This document shows, piece after piece, positions 36,301 through 48,786 of a stretch of DNA of 64,000 nucleotides. The notes under the pieces are model-generated. The model had not been told where the DNA came from. It saw only the letters and a list, made by a program, of their open reading frames with translations, and ran no database searches. The stretch covers positions 868,001-932,000 of the forward strand of contig JAVTLE010000015.1 of assembly GCA_033439295.1 (NCBI GenBank), given 5' to 3'. Made by a program: the position numbers and the translations under genes. Positions within the stretch are counted from its first letter, which is position 1, and each line of letters starts with the position of its first letter. Source of the DNA: Deuterostichococcus epilithicus. Lineage: Eukaryota > Chlorophyta > Trebouxiophyceae > Prasiolales > Stichococcaceae.

Positions 36301-39300
36301 AGAGGGATGCATGCGCATGGCAGAAGGATGCCGGCTGCAGGCACAGTCCAGCGGTGCAAGGAAATGAGGATGTCTTCAAACACTCGAATTCGCCAGCCAC
36401 GTCAACAACCTGTGTATAATGATCCGTGAATCTTCTTCTTGGATCGGTGGGCGCAACGCAGCCTGGACTGCAAACTCGCTGACGAACCTGTGGCGGGTGT
36501 GGTTGCGGGCGCCGCTGCGCCAGCAATTGGCGAGGTGAACTGCACTGAGGCGCGACTGCCGAGGCGCGCCGGCTCGTGCTGCCTGCAAAGCCGCGTGAAA
36601 ATTGTATTGCCAAGCGACGAGGGTCTCGAGTGCAGGGGATTGCCTGACACACGGCATGAGTTGTGAGCAGGAGCGTATCCAGGACCCGACATGCGGCTGC
36701 ATACCTGGCGGCGGTGGCGCGCAGAAGGCTGTTTGGCGTGCCGGCGGCCAGCGCCGGTCTCGCCGCAGCCGCCAGACGCCCTGCGCGGACGGCGGACAGG
36801 CGCGCCGCCGGCGTCGCAGGGCGCGAGCTCAGCGAACGGCGGCCGCGCGGCGCTGCTGCGCTCTCCGGCGTGCTGAGGCTGCCGATGCCAAGGTGTTCTG
36901 CAGCCACACAGGGGAACTAGTGCACGCACAAGTGGCCTCACGTGCAGGTAGCACCTGCATGTCAAAAGGGTCAGACATCGCCGGAGGGAAGGGCGGCCCA
37001 TGGAGGGGGGTAACCAACGCGAGTGACTCGTGACACGCACCCTCGGCGATGGGCGCCAGGTCGGAGGCCGAGGAATTGCGCAGACGGCTGCCGGAGCGGC
37101 GGCGCTCGAGCGGGATGTGCGGGAGCGCCGGCTGCGGCGAGGCGGCGCCGCCTGTGGGCGAGGCGCCACCGGCGCCAGCACTACCCATGGCCCAGGCGGA
37201 GATCGCCATAGTGTTGTCGGCGTCCACATGCACCACCTGCGATGCGTCCGCAGCCGTTTGGTGACTATAAGAAGAACATTGCGAGCGCTTCATCGTCAGA
37301 ATTGGTGTATTGCGTGTCTTGGGAGCTTGCATGGCTACTGTGCCACCAGCAGCATCGATACTGCCCGGTCAACAGGGTCCCGTGCCAAGGGGACAGACAA
37401 CACAGCCCTCTGACGAGACAAGGGAGCAGGAGCCGACAAGGGGTTGATGGTCGCAACCTCGCCACCGGACTCAAGGGCGGCATCGTTCAGGTCGAAGGTG
37501 GCAGTCGCGTCCCGCGGGACACCCTCCGGCGAGTCCAGGACTGCAGGCAGCGGCCGTCCTGTCACAAGGCCACAGCAAAAGCTGCTGGCGGCTACAGGAT
37601 CCGCAGCAGGCCCGACTGCTGCGCATCCGGCTGGCCCGGTGCAAGCAGAGTCACGAATGTATTCTTCAACAAGGTCACAGCACTGGCTTCAAGCAGCGAT
37701 GTTGTTCTCAGTGGCTGCCGGCACACACCTGCGAGCGGCAGGCTGAAGCGGACGGTCTTGCGCTTCTTAGCGCCGCGCAGCTGCCGGCCGCTGGCCATGA
37801 CATCCTCCTCGGCGGCCTCTGCTGCGGCCGCACCCTGCTCTGACTCTGCACCTGCTGCCACCGCCATACCAGCGGCAGCCTCCTCCAGAGCCTCGTCTGC
37901 AGCGGCTGCTGCGATCTCCAGAGCTGCTGCCGCCACCGCCTCTGCAGCAGTCTGCACCTCAGCAGCCGGAGCAGGCAGCTCATCAGCTGCCGGCTGCTGA
38001 GAGGATTGTGCCGCTGCTTCGACTTGTGCCGGCACCGGCCGCGACCCCACAGAGCGACGCAGAGAGGCTCTCCTGCTCGCAGCCGGCAAGGGGCCGGCAG
38101 CGACCGGCGAGGCCGCAGCCGCCATGCTGCCCGACAGCGAGCTCTTGCGGCGGCCGCTCGACAGCGAGCTCCTGCGGCGCCCCTTGTTAGCAGAGCGCGG
38201 CGTTGCCGCCTGGGTGGCCGCCGCCGCCGCTGCCGCCGCGCCCGCAGGCGATTGCCCCTTGCCCAGAAAGTCACAGTACCCTGCACTGCGGCCGCCAGTC
38301 GTGCTAGCGGCTGCGCCGATAGGTGCCGCCGCATCGTCTGACGTCTTGCGCAGCCCTGAAAACAGGCGACAGCCCACAGATCGGGCACAGTTGTTGGAGA
38401 TGCTGGGAGGCGCATACGAGCTGTTGCATCGCCACTGAACTCTGCAATACTGCGACGAGGCTCCATCCACCCAGCGGCTATGTCTCTCGCGCCCGTGTGT
38501 GGCTCGACTTGGCCACGTTAGAGCCTCGGGTACAGCAAGATCCCCAGTCGTGAGACTTGATGGTCAAGCACGACACAGGCAACAGCAAAGGTCTCACGTG
38601 ATCGCAGCTTGACGAGCTCCTGCGAGTCAGGCACGAAGGCCGGCTTCTTGGCGCCCTTGGGGGTTGACCGCGGCTTTGCGGCGGTGGACTCCTTTGCCTT
38701 CTTGAGCCCCGCCAGGCCCGCCTGCAGACAGACGATGCGCCTGTGTGCTGCGACCCTTGGATGATGTAGCATCGTGGCCCGCAGGGCTGGTCTGCTGCAC
38801 GTGTGTTGCTCGTGAGTGTCGCAAGCTCGCTGCTGCCGTGCTTGTCGCCTCTGCTAACCACGAGCAGTCATGCATGCAGTTTGCCCAGCTGGTGCATTGC
38901 CATACATATGCTCGTCTGCACGTGCACCCACCTTGAGAGCGTTTTGCAGCTCCAGGGGATCGATCCTGCCGGCAACTGGCCTGGCTGCCGGCGCGGCGTG
39001 CCGTGCAGGTGCAGGGGCAGCAGGCTGCGCCCGCGGCGCCTGTGCGGCACACAGCAGCCATGCAATGCGCGGCTGCGTCTGGTGTTCCCCTCTCCAAGTC
39101 AGCCTGGTGCCAGTGAGAGGGAAAAGCGCAGCGGTACGCAAAGGCAGGCGGGGATCACATGCACACGTGCACCATGCTGATCAGGCTTGGTCGTGCAGCG
39201 CCATGCAGCGGCACCAACCTTTCTCAGTAGGGCACCAGGGGGCGGCGGCGGCGGGGGAGGCGGCGGCGGTGCGGCCTTGCCGGGGCCGCCACCCACATTG

Positions 39301-40371
39301 GACGAGCGGGGCGTCTTTCGCGGAGGTGGTTCCGCATCCCCCGCCGGCTTGGCGCGCTTCCTGCTGGACGCCCTCTTTCCCAGAGGCCCTGGTCCTGCAC
39401 GGTCAGCGTGACTTCACCATGTAAGTAAACCTCCCCCGTCAGCGGCAAGCCACCAAGCAAGCAGCCCATCAGCTGCTGTGCGTCAGGGCCTTCAGCAGCG
39501 CCATCGCAAGTGCGTGCACTGCCAGCCTGCTTCACCTCTAAGCGCTCTTCTTGTCGCACACATTGCAGCCTGCCGTGATCAAATGCCATGCAACTCACCT
39601 ATGGTGAGCGGCCCGGTGCACGGGTTGTTTGCGTCCTGCTCCAGCAGCGGCCGCCGACTGCCGGGCGCCAGCACCAGCGTCTCGTCGCTGTCCGTCTCAA
39701 AGACCAGCACCCGCGAGCGCCCCTCCAGGTGCACCTGCGTGATGGTGAGCCATGCTGAAAGTTTTGCTGCGCACTGCTTTCAAGCGGCTGCTGCTCCAGC
39801 AAGCGTGCAACACGTTCCATCCCACCGCGCAGGCTGCAGGTGATGCTGCAGCTGGGAGGTCCCGGCCAGACGCGCAGGGTGACTGCCACACTGAATGCAT
39901 GTCCAGCGGCGCACCTCGATGTGGTCGCCGCTGAAGAGCTCCACGGGGCTGGTGTGTGCCACGATGTCGCCATTCACGCTGACCGGCTCGCGCCCAATGC
40001 TGGCGAGAGTGATGCGGCCAGAGTCCTCGTCCACCTCTAGCTGCACGTGCTTGCGCGACACCTCCCGGTTCACGACGCGGATGTCGCACTGCTGGTCCCT
40101 GCGCAGGTGGCGGCGAGGAAGTTGGCTACTGCTGCTCGAGAGGGCAGCGTGCAGGGCGGCTGCGAACGTTCGCGCACCCAAGCACGCATCTACTTCGCGG
40201 GCGTGCAGTGAGTGGTATCTTCATCATGGTGAGGCTTTGCATCTTGTAAGGCAGCGCTTGCCTGCCAATGACAGTGAGCGACTTCTCGATGTTGTACACC
40301 ACGTCCTTGGCTCCGTCCATGCCGGGGATGAGCAGCCGGCCCCAGCATGATCCGAGCGTCGCGGCCGCCAT
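33335..40371 (-). CDS. FHA-domain chromatin protein with PP1-docking-like motif and PHD finger
   Basis: N-terminal FHA domain from 40371-40262 and 40098-39915: MDGAKDVVYNIEKSLTVIGR, CDIRVVNREVSRKHVQLEV, SVNGDIVAHTSPVELFSGDHIE. It has the phosphothreonine-binding Arg and SRKH, and the order resembles the FHA of Ki-67. Next comes 39735-39604 (VHLEGRSRVLVFETDSDETL), then Pro-rich and Lys-rich exons (about 39393-38560). An exon about 38355-37745 carries RRRSSLSSGRRKSSLSG and KKRKTVRFSL, an RVxF-type site for protein phosphatase 1. Many Ala-rich exons follow to 34410. The last exon has a PHD finger at 33858-33719 (CRVCGKHAG, LLCDGCDAPTHLAC, DWFCPAC; C4HC3) that would read histone H3 tails, and a basic tail. 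The first intron starts with GC (40261). Whether all exons belong to one transcript is unproven, because several middle junctions are unresolved and base 34660 is undetermined. Confidence 0.62.
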
Positions 40372-40956
40372 GGTGGCTGCGATCAGCGACATCGTCGGTT
40401 CGACGACGTTGGCAAAGGCATTTGCTTGCATGCCAGCTGCTGCGGTCGGGAGACGTTCGATTGGCCTGTCGAATTGGCTACCCTCCCCCCACGGATCCAC
40501 TGCAATTTGTCAAGTTTTGTGCACTCACCTGTCTGCGCGCTTTCAGCCAAACGCTGATCTGTCCTTTGCACACTCTTTCGGCGTGCTTTCGGCCTTCCGG
40601 ACGATGCCCGCCAGCTCCGTGGGTCAGGGCTGCGGCTGTCTCGGCGCCTGCATCAGATGTTTGCTACCAATTCGGGATTTCTGTGCCGGTGTGCTCCTGC
40701 AAGCAGCTGCAAGTGAGCGAGTCAGGCGCCGCAGTTGCGCACAACCACGTGCTCAGCTGTCGTTTGCTCGTTCGTAATCTCAGGGTTTATACCTGAAGCA
40801 AGCATGTCCCGGCATGCTCGCTCAGACACTCACCCTGGGTAACGCAGCGAGTGACGAACTTGATACATCTCTTGCAGTGTGAGAGCATTTGACATGCGGG
40901 GCGTCCTCGCTTGAGGCCCCAGAAACAAAACATAAATCTAGCCGACAACCGGCACG
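40372..40956. promoter_or_regulatory. Bidirectional promoter region, FHA-PHD / NOP14
   Basis: 585 bases between two start codons on opposite strands, so it should carry both promoters. The assignment is from orientation only. No specific element is claimed. Confidence 0.5.
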
Positions 40957-43900
40957 ATGGGCAAAGGCAAGACCAAACGGTCGGCCGCACCCGGCAAGAA
41001 GCATAAGGGTCGGCCCGAACGGGAACCTGCCGCGGCGCCAAACCCCTTCGAGCAGCTGTACGCCCGCAAGAAATTTGACATTCTGGGCAAGCGGCAGAAG
41101 GGCGGCGCCAAGAGCAAGCTGCAGGCCCGGTCACAGGCGAACCAAAAGGTGCAGCACGACGCTTCAATGCAACAGGATGCCACATGCAAGGCTGCGCCAC
41201 CCTGTGCATCATCCCGTGCGGGTTTCATGCAGCCCGCCTGTCATGACAGCGCAGACGAACTGGCTGAGCGTCTGAGGAACGGATGTGATTCGTTTGCGAT
41301 GCCCTTTGCACACAGCGCAAGGACACGTTGCTGGTGGAGTACAAGCAGCTGCGCAAGGCCAACAACTTCGTGGATCGGCGTTTCGGAGGTGCGCCGCCAT
41401 TTGGCAGCTCGCCCGCATGGTCACATGGTGTGCAACGATACCACCCGAGCACTGACTGCGAGTCAGGGCTCGTGCATGTTGCGATTCCCATACCATGGCC
41501 AGGGGCTGCGCTGCAAGATGCAGCCTGACTCGACATCTGACTTGCGATGTGCAGAGGAGGATGAGGAGCTCACGGCAGAGGAGAAGGCGGTCATGCGCTT
41601 TCAGAAGCAGCGCATGAAGGACGCCGCCGCCAGCCGCTTCCAGCTGCCCGACGAGGACGGCGACGGCGCCGGCGGGGAGGGCCTGACGCACATGGGCCGC
41701 TCGCTGTCGGAGTTTGACGAGTTCCCAGGTGCCTGCTTACCTGCCGCCTGGTGAGAGTTCTCACGGCTCACCGGGCATGGCACAATCTGATCCGATGCCT
41801 GAAGGCATGCGGCACGAATTGGCAGCTGCCACATGTGCAGCAGGTATTCAGTCTGATGTGGCTGGCTTTTGCCACAGCAGAGGGTCCCTGCCTTACAGCT
41901 TGGTGCCACAAGCACCGAGCACTGGCAGCTTGAGCATTAAGCACGGCAGGACATCTACAGTAGTTTTAAGCACAAAATGCTGCAGGCGTCGGCTCGTGAC
42001 GGCGACAATGAGGGGGGACGCTGCGCTGGATGCGGAGATGACGGAGCGGCGAAAATGACGGAGCAGCTTTAAACCTGTGTCGATTCGGTTGTTCAAGTGG
42101 GACAAGGTTTCCGAAGTGATGTTGTGCTGCAGGTGCTGGCTCGGATGGCAATGACGATGCCGATGCGGCGATGGATGCGGAGATGACGGAGCGGCTGCAC
42201 TTTGGCGGCGGCTTTGTGCGAAAGGCAGCCTCAGAGGGCGCTGATGCTGAGCCAGAGCGCCACCGCACCAAGAAGGAGGTGGGAGCCGACTTCAGGCTTC
42301 CGTTCAGCCGACTGCGTGGGGATTGTACGTTGAGGACACCTGTTTCGTGGCACCTCAATGCTGCAGCACCTCGAGTGCGGCAGCGTAGCAGGGCGGTGTC
42401 CGCCCGGCTCCTTGTGTGGCGACCAGGCGGGGTGCCGAACCTCATTGCGACTCTGCATTGAGGCGCGTCACGCGCCAAGGTGCCCACGCCAGGAGCCTGG
42501 TGCGGCTCGGGGGCCCTGCAGTCCGGTGCAATCCGCACTGCGGCGCCTCGAGGCTGAAGCGGGGAATACCTCTCACGGCTTGCAGCCTTGTGCCGGGCGA
42601 GTGCTCCTGCGTTGGCACCCACTTCTGCTGAGCCAAAGCCGGACACCCAACATGAGCCGATGGAATCTCGCCTGAGTCCCGCTGCAGATCATGGAGGAGA
42701 TCATGACGAAGAGCAAGGCGGCCAAGGCGGAGCGGCAGACGCAGCGGGAATACGAATCGAAACTCGAATATCAGCCAGTCCGCCAACGACAATCGGTCTT
42801 GCTCACACACAGATCATGGAGGAGATCATGGCGAAGAGTAAGGCGGGCAAGGCGGAGCGGCAGCTGCAGCGGGAGGACGACCTGGCGGCCACAGAGGCGC
42901 TGGATGCCACCTTCCGGCAGCTGCTGGACGGCGCCGCCCTTGCCTCCATCCTGCGCCCCAAGGGCGAGAAGATGTGCGCAATGTTGGACTAGCTCCAGCG
43001 CTGTTCCGCCTGCTGTTTGTGTCTCTGCGCACACATCGACACAACTCACTCAGCAGCGGCTCCGCACCAAGTGCTGTGCGTCATGGCCCCGGGTCTCGAA
43101 TGTGCAGTGCAGCGCTGCAGTTTTGACGGGCAGGAGAACGGAGGGGCACGCAATCGATGGCGGCTGAGACTTGTCCACATCGAACCTCTGACCACGTACC
43201 AGGTTCGGTTTTCAAGCACCAAGTCATCGCTCCCTCTGTGCCCGCAGAGACCCCAAAACGGTGGCGCAGACGGAGGACGAGGCGCGCTTCGATCGCATGC
43301 GGCGGGAGCTGACGTTCGCCGCCAAGGGCGCCGCCGGGGAGCGCACCCGCACCGCCGAGGAGCTCGCCGACCTGGAGCGCCTGCGCCTCGAGGTCGGGGG
43401 CTGCACCCTGGACGCCCGAGTCCGCCTGGCAGCAAAATATGACTGTGACCGGCCTGGACTAGACCCTTTGCGTTGCACGTGGCTGTCACGCCTCCACTCC
43501 ACGCCTCAAATTTGCTGCTGGTGACTGGCGATCGCCACCGTCCAGCTCGTGAATGCTATGTGGTGCGGTTTTGAGAGGCTGATGGGACTGGTGTGGCGTC
43601 CAAAACAGGCGCTGGAGCGGCAGCGGGTGAGGCGCATGCGCGGCGCCGGCGCCGGAGACTCCAGCTCGGATGACGATGATGCCGTGGCGCCCATTGGTGG
43701 CTATGCGCTGCGCCGTCACAAGGCCGCGCGCGGGGTGAGCGCTTTCGCAGCCGGCCAAGCTGTTCTTGCCTGTTCTCCTTTCTGTGCCCTGTCACCGCTC
43801 TATTTAGGGGTCATGGACTTCAAGGAGGCGGACTGCCGCTCGCTGTGGCTGGAGGCATCGTGGCACTGCCGCCCAGTCAGAGGCTTCAGCCTGGTGGCAG

Positions 43901-46900
43901 ATCTTGATGAGCTTCCAGCCACTGTGGGCGTTCATCATTTGTGTGCCTGAAGCGCTGACTTGTCCACTTCGCACATATTGCATGTCCAACCGTCGCAGCC
44001 AGCTCATCTGCTGCCGTCCGTGAAGGGGTTGCGATTGCGGCATGCCAGGGCAGCTGCACTGGCAACTGCTCAGGGGCCTGAGCGATGCATCTGTGGCGCA
44101 CCACCCTGACGTGGCGCCTTTCAACCTCCCTCAAGGCGTCCACTCGCTCCACTGCCAGGAGGACGAGATGAGCCGCTCTGATTCCCTGCTGGGTGGAAAG
44201 GCCCCAACGAAGGTTTCCTTTCACAGGAGAAGGAGCCCAAGGACAAGGCGGAGCACCAGGGCGGCGGTGACGACCTGGACGACGACTTTGCGGCAGGCAG
44301 TGGCTCGGAGTCGGAAGGCGGCTTGGGCGATGGAGACGGCAGCAGCAGCGAGGAGGGCGACAGCGATGCGGAGGGAGCCGGGGCGCTGCAGCGTCGGCAG
44401 CGGGCTCGCGCCGCTGGCGACGACGAGCTGCAGGCCCGCCTCAGGTGGGCGTCACAGACCTCGTTCTCCAGTTTTTCTTGAAAACTCGTGGTGGAGACCG
44501 CTCAACAGCAGGACCGTGCGCTGGAGGTCTTGCGTTGGTGGGTGTGCTGCGCTTGGAAGTGGTTCTAGGAGGGCAGCTTTGCCGTCAAATTGTGGGAGCT
44601 GCTGGTGGCCCGGGAGCAGCAGGCTGGTCCGGAAGCAAGTCTGGCAGCGTAAGTCGGCCAGCGCACAAAGGCGGCTTGCTGGCGTGACGCAGGCAGACAG
44701 CGGCTGCGCTCCTGCGGAAGCATGGCGTCGAGCCGACCCCGCAGAGCGCGGCAGAGCTGGCGGCCGCGCAGGCGGCAGAATCCGGCTCTGACGAGGAGTC
44801 TGGAGATGAAGAGTCTGGCTCGGACGAGGTTGACGAGGGCTTGGGCAGCGAATCGGACGAGGAGGCAGCTGGCGGCAACGCGGAGGATGCGGCGGGATCG
44901 GACTCAGAGGCGTCAGGACCTGATGATGATGCAGCTGCGGGCCAGCCGCCGACCAAGCGAGCCAAGCGGGAGGCCAGGGCGTCGGACGCAGAGGCGGCAG
45001 CGGCGATGGAGGCAGCGGCAGCGGCAGTCCGGCGGCGGTCCGGCGCCGAGGCGTCGGCCGCTCTGCAGCCGCCGCAGCAGCCCAGCACCCGGCAGGTGAG
45101 GGTAGCACGCTATCAAGGTCTCTTGCTCGGGCGCTGGAGTCTTCTGTGCCGCTTACGGGCGAGGCCGCCACTGGTACATCAAGAATAAGTATGATTGGCT
45201 CGTCTTGAGCGACTGAGACCTCCTATAACGCACTCTTGTGCAGGAATCTTGCATAATTGGCAACCTGCACTCGGAATAAACTCTGCTAGTATTCACACCT
45301 TGACACCACATTGCAGGCGCGAGCTGCGCCGCAGCTGACGGGTCCCCTGGATGTGTCCTTCGTGCCGGCGGTGCCGCAGAGCTACGCAGAGTTTTCGGCG
45401 CTTGTGGGCGGCCGCGCCCCCGGCGACCTGCCGCTCATCGTGTCCCGCATCCGGGGCGCCAACGCGGCGGCGCTCGCGGCCGACAGCCGCCGGGGCCTGC
45501 AGGTGAGGCATCCTGGCTGCGGGAAGCGCATTCGTGGTCTGCCTCATTGCGCGTGTCCCGCCAGTTTGCCGCCGGGCAGTCCATTCGCGCACCGTCATGC
45601 TGCGCCTGGCTCACACAGAGCAGGATCTGCTCTGCCTGTGCCTGGGCACTCCTCAGGCGAGGCTGCAAGTGTGCCAAGTAATCTCACTCTGTGCTGATCA
45701 TTGCACACAGGGTCCTGCCGGCCACAGGGTGCTGACACATGGATCGCAACTGCATCCACGAGCCTGCACCTGAACAGATCGATGGCTGTGCATCGGCTGC
45801 TGAGGGTGTTCTCCGCCCCCTTCCCCCCGCAGCTGCTGTACGGCTTCTTGGTCCAGCACTTCGTGGAGCTTGCGGGGGCCTCGCCGCCGGCGCTGGCGCA
45901 CCTGGACGCCCTCACGCCGGTCCTGACGGCGGCGGCGGCGGAGGTGCCCTTTTATGCGGCGACGCTGGCGCGGGCGCGGCTCGCGCGCGCGCAGCAGCGG
46001 CTGGCGGCGGCGCTGAGGGACCCCGGGTGCGCTCCCGTCGCTGCCTGCTGCTGCGGCATGCGGCTGGTGGCACCTGTCTGCACAGATCAGGCAGTTGCCT
46101 ATGCAGAGGGAACTGATGGATTTGTTGCTGTGCTCGCGCTTGCCGAACAGGGGCGCCCCCTGCTTGTCGGCATCCTGCAATCATGTCGGAGCACGATAGC
46201 TTCTGTGTCGACACGGATTCTCTCTGTTGCAGGGAGGCCAACGACTATGGGTGGCCCAGCAACGGCGCGCTGCTGCAGCTGCGACTGTGGGCGGCCACCT
46301 TCCCGCTGTCGGACAGGCGCCACCCGGTGGCGACGCCCGCGGCGCTGCTGACGGGCGCATACCTGGCGGCCTGTCCTGTGGTGCTGGCGCGCCACGCGGC
46401 GGTGGGGCTGCTGCTGGCAGGACTGCAGCAGTCCGGCGCCGCCGCCGGCGGTCGCGTCGCCCCCGAGCCGCTCAACTTTGTCGCCGACCTGTTGGCCGAC
46501 GCGGGGCAAGGTGCGTCGCTCGACGTTCTTTCGCTTGCGGTTCCATCACACACAGGACTGTGGTGCATTTCTTGGGAAGCTGTCTGCAGCGAAGCGGCGC
46601 TGCGGGACTGCCTCCATGCCGGCGCCTCTGGCGGCCCTGCCTCCTGATCTCGTCAGGCATAGAGCCAGCCTACTGTGGCGCCGGTGGCGCAGCTGCCAAG
46701 GTGCAGCTCTTTGCAGCTCCTGGGAAGCTCGACCGACTTGTAACAGAGCCGAGCAGGATCCAGCCTGTTTCCTGCGCCCTGTTTGCAGGCAGAGAGGACG
46801 GCGTGCTGCGGCTGGCGCCGAGGCAGGCCGGCGGCGGCAGTGGCGGCCAGCCATCTGCCCCCGCACCTGCTGCGCAGCAGCAGCAGCCGCCGCCGCTGCA

Positions 46901-48288
46901 GCTGACCAGAGTGTTGGGCGCGGCCAGGGGCGACCCATACCTGGACGGCCCGGAGTTTGCGGCGAGCGCCCTTTCGGCGGCGATGCGGCTGCTGGCCAGC
47001 GCGGCGGCGGCGGCGGCGGCGCTGCCGNCCTTCCCGGAGCTCTTCCAGCCCGCCGCCGACGCTCTGGAGGCCCTGGCCGGCGTGTCCGCAGCGCACGCGG
47101 TGAGGTCTGCCGCCTCCAAGCGCTGCGCGCTTCCGGCTCGGGACTAGCTGTGCCTCCTGCACTAAGCATCCTGGGTCGTTGGAGGATGTTGCAGGGCTGT
47201 TGCATGGTCGCACATGCTTGAGCCGCAGGACCGGGTGCCAGAGCTGCCCCGTTGCAGCGCAGTGCAGCCCTGTTCGTGTGGCCGCTCCGAGGCAGCGGTG
47301 ATGCACCGGCCGCGCCTCTCCAGGTCCTGCACCCAGGGAACGTCGAATGCATTGAGGCGTCTCCCTGTTGCCCTGCTGCCACAGGGTGTGGAGGCGCTGC
47401 GGGTGGCGACGCTGGCGGACGTGCGCAGCAAGGCGGCGGCGGCGGTCGCCACGCGCCGGCCGCTTGTGCGGCGGCCGGACAGGGCGGCCGCCGTGAAGCT
47501 GTACAACCCGCGCTTCGAGGAGGAGTTCGTCGCCGGCAAGGACTTCGACCCCGACCGGTGAGTGGGGTCCAGGGTTGTCGGGCTGACCCTGCATGGGTCA
47601 GCTACCGGGATGGCTACAGTCGAAAGCGGTCCTTGAGGAGGGACAGCTGCAGTCCAAGCGATGGAGCCTGCAGCTGTGCAAGCGAGGCCCAGGAGCAGGC
47701 GCCTGCAGTGCACTCGATGCCTTTATCAGGGATGGCCTCCGGCCTGACGCTGCCCGCTACGACGATCTGTGCGCAGGGAGCGCGCGGCCACCAAGAGGCT
47801 GAAGCGGCAGGTGCAGAAGGAGCGGCGCGGCGCGATGCGCGAGCTGCGGAAGGACGCCGCCTTCATCGACACTGAGCGCGAAAAGGTGCTCCTCATTTTG
47901 CCTCCATCTTGGCTGTCCATGGAGACAACTACTTTTCATGCTTTCTGCACCAGCCGGGTTGTTGCTGCTGCAGCAGAACCGCGCTTTGGCATGCCCACAG
48001 CAGCGAAGTACTCTGCATCTGGGACGCAACAGCCCGGGACGCCTGGCTGCCGACCTGATGTCAAAGCTTCATGATGTTATATAAGACGCTCTCTGCGACA
48101 ACTATGGTGTTGCCTGCCTTTGGGTGCTTCGCCTGCTAAATTTCTTGACACCGCAACAGGAGCGGACTGCGACGAAGGTGGAGCGGCGCACGGCAAACCG
48201 CGCCGGCTTCGCGATGCTGCAGCAGCTGGAGGCGGACATGAAGTCTGGCGGGCAGGGCGGCATGTGGAAGAAGCGCAAGCCGCGGTGA
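40957..48288 (+). CDS. NOP14: Nucleolar protein NOP14, 40S ribosome assembly factor
   Basis: NOP14 belongs to the nucleolar small-subunit processome and is needed for 18S rRNA maturation. Resolved exons: 40957-41148 (starts MGKGKTKRS, then NPFEQLYARKKFDILGK), 41316-41388 (VEYKQLRKANNFVDRRFGG), 41555-41728 (LTAEEKAVMRFQKQRMK, LTHMGRSLSEFDEFP), 42133-42278 (MTERLHFGGGF), 42813-42973 (IMEEIMAKSKAGKAERQLQ), 43248-43392, 43609-43734 and 44227-44444. Later exons include the acidic linker (44700-45095), VPQSYAEFSALVGGR (45316-45502), about 45832-46028, 46235-46510, 46789-47100, VKLYNPRFEEEF (about 47383-47559), about 47776-47883 and 48160-48288 (KVERRTANRAGFAMLQQLEAD). LSEFDEFP, LHFGGGF and YNPRFEEEF are family signatures. 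The C-terminus is Lys/Arg-rich, fitting nucleolar location. One junction between 44445 and 44650 is not resolved, and base 47028 is undetermined. Introns before 42133 and before 42813 hold partial exon copies. Confidence 0.92.
41978..42050 (+). repeat. Decayed tandem copy of a NOP14 exon start with its own acceptor
   Basis: TGCTGCAG followed by a GGCTCG segment and then GGATGCGGAGATGACGGAGC repeats the acceptor and start of the exon at 42133, about 146 bases upstream. The copy has indels and quickly reaches a stop. The real exon continues into LHFGGGF. Confidence 0.85.
42688..42756 (+). repeat. Recent tandem copy of a NOP14 exon start with its own acceptor
   Basis: ATCATGGAGGAGATCATG opens both this segment and the real exon at 42813, 125 bases further on. 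About 61 of 69 bases match, and both copies are preceded by CAG. The copy still encodes IMEEIMTKSKAAKAERQTQ. No GT donor follows it, and reading through to the real exon would shift frame (125 is not divisible by three). Confidence 0.9.
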
Positions 48289-48786
48289 TGTCGGCAGTTT
48301 TTGGATAATGGTGGCGCGCACACCTTTGGCTGGTTGATTCCCTTCTTGCGGCAGCGTGCGAGAGATGTTGGCATTCAAGCCGTGATCATGCTCTAGCCAA
48401 GAGACAAGACCTAGGGCTGGCGCCTGCTCGAGGGCTGGCTCCGCAAACCGAGGACAGAAGAGGTAGATATGACAAAAGGTGATGTCAACACCCGCCCTGT
48501 GTTGTACCAGGCTTTGCTCAAGCTTTAGATAGTCACCACCCTTTCCTCGGGCAACCAAACGATCGAGAACTCAGTGGAGTGATGTCGGCAGTCACGAGGC
48601 GGAACAGAAGGGGATCCTGAACGTCGACCCCGCCAGGAGCAGGCAACGCCTGCGTGTCACTGCTGATCGGCGTCGCGCGCGAGTGCGTGCCCGGCGCGTG
48701 CTGAAGTTCAAGTCCAAGTTCAGCTCGAGTTCTGATTGCTTTTAGCTTGTAAGTTCGGACATCTCATTGTCGGCCGCTATGAGTCT
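48289..48786. other. Intergenic region NOP14 / GT31
   Basis: About 500 bases between two plus-strand genes, holding the NOP14 3' end and the GT31 promoter and leader. No element recognised. Confidence 0.45.
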
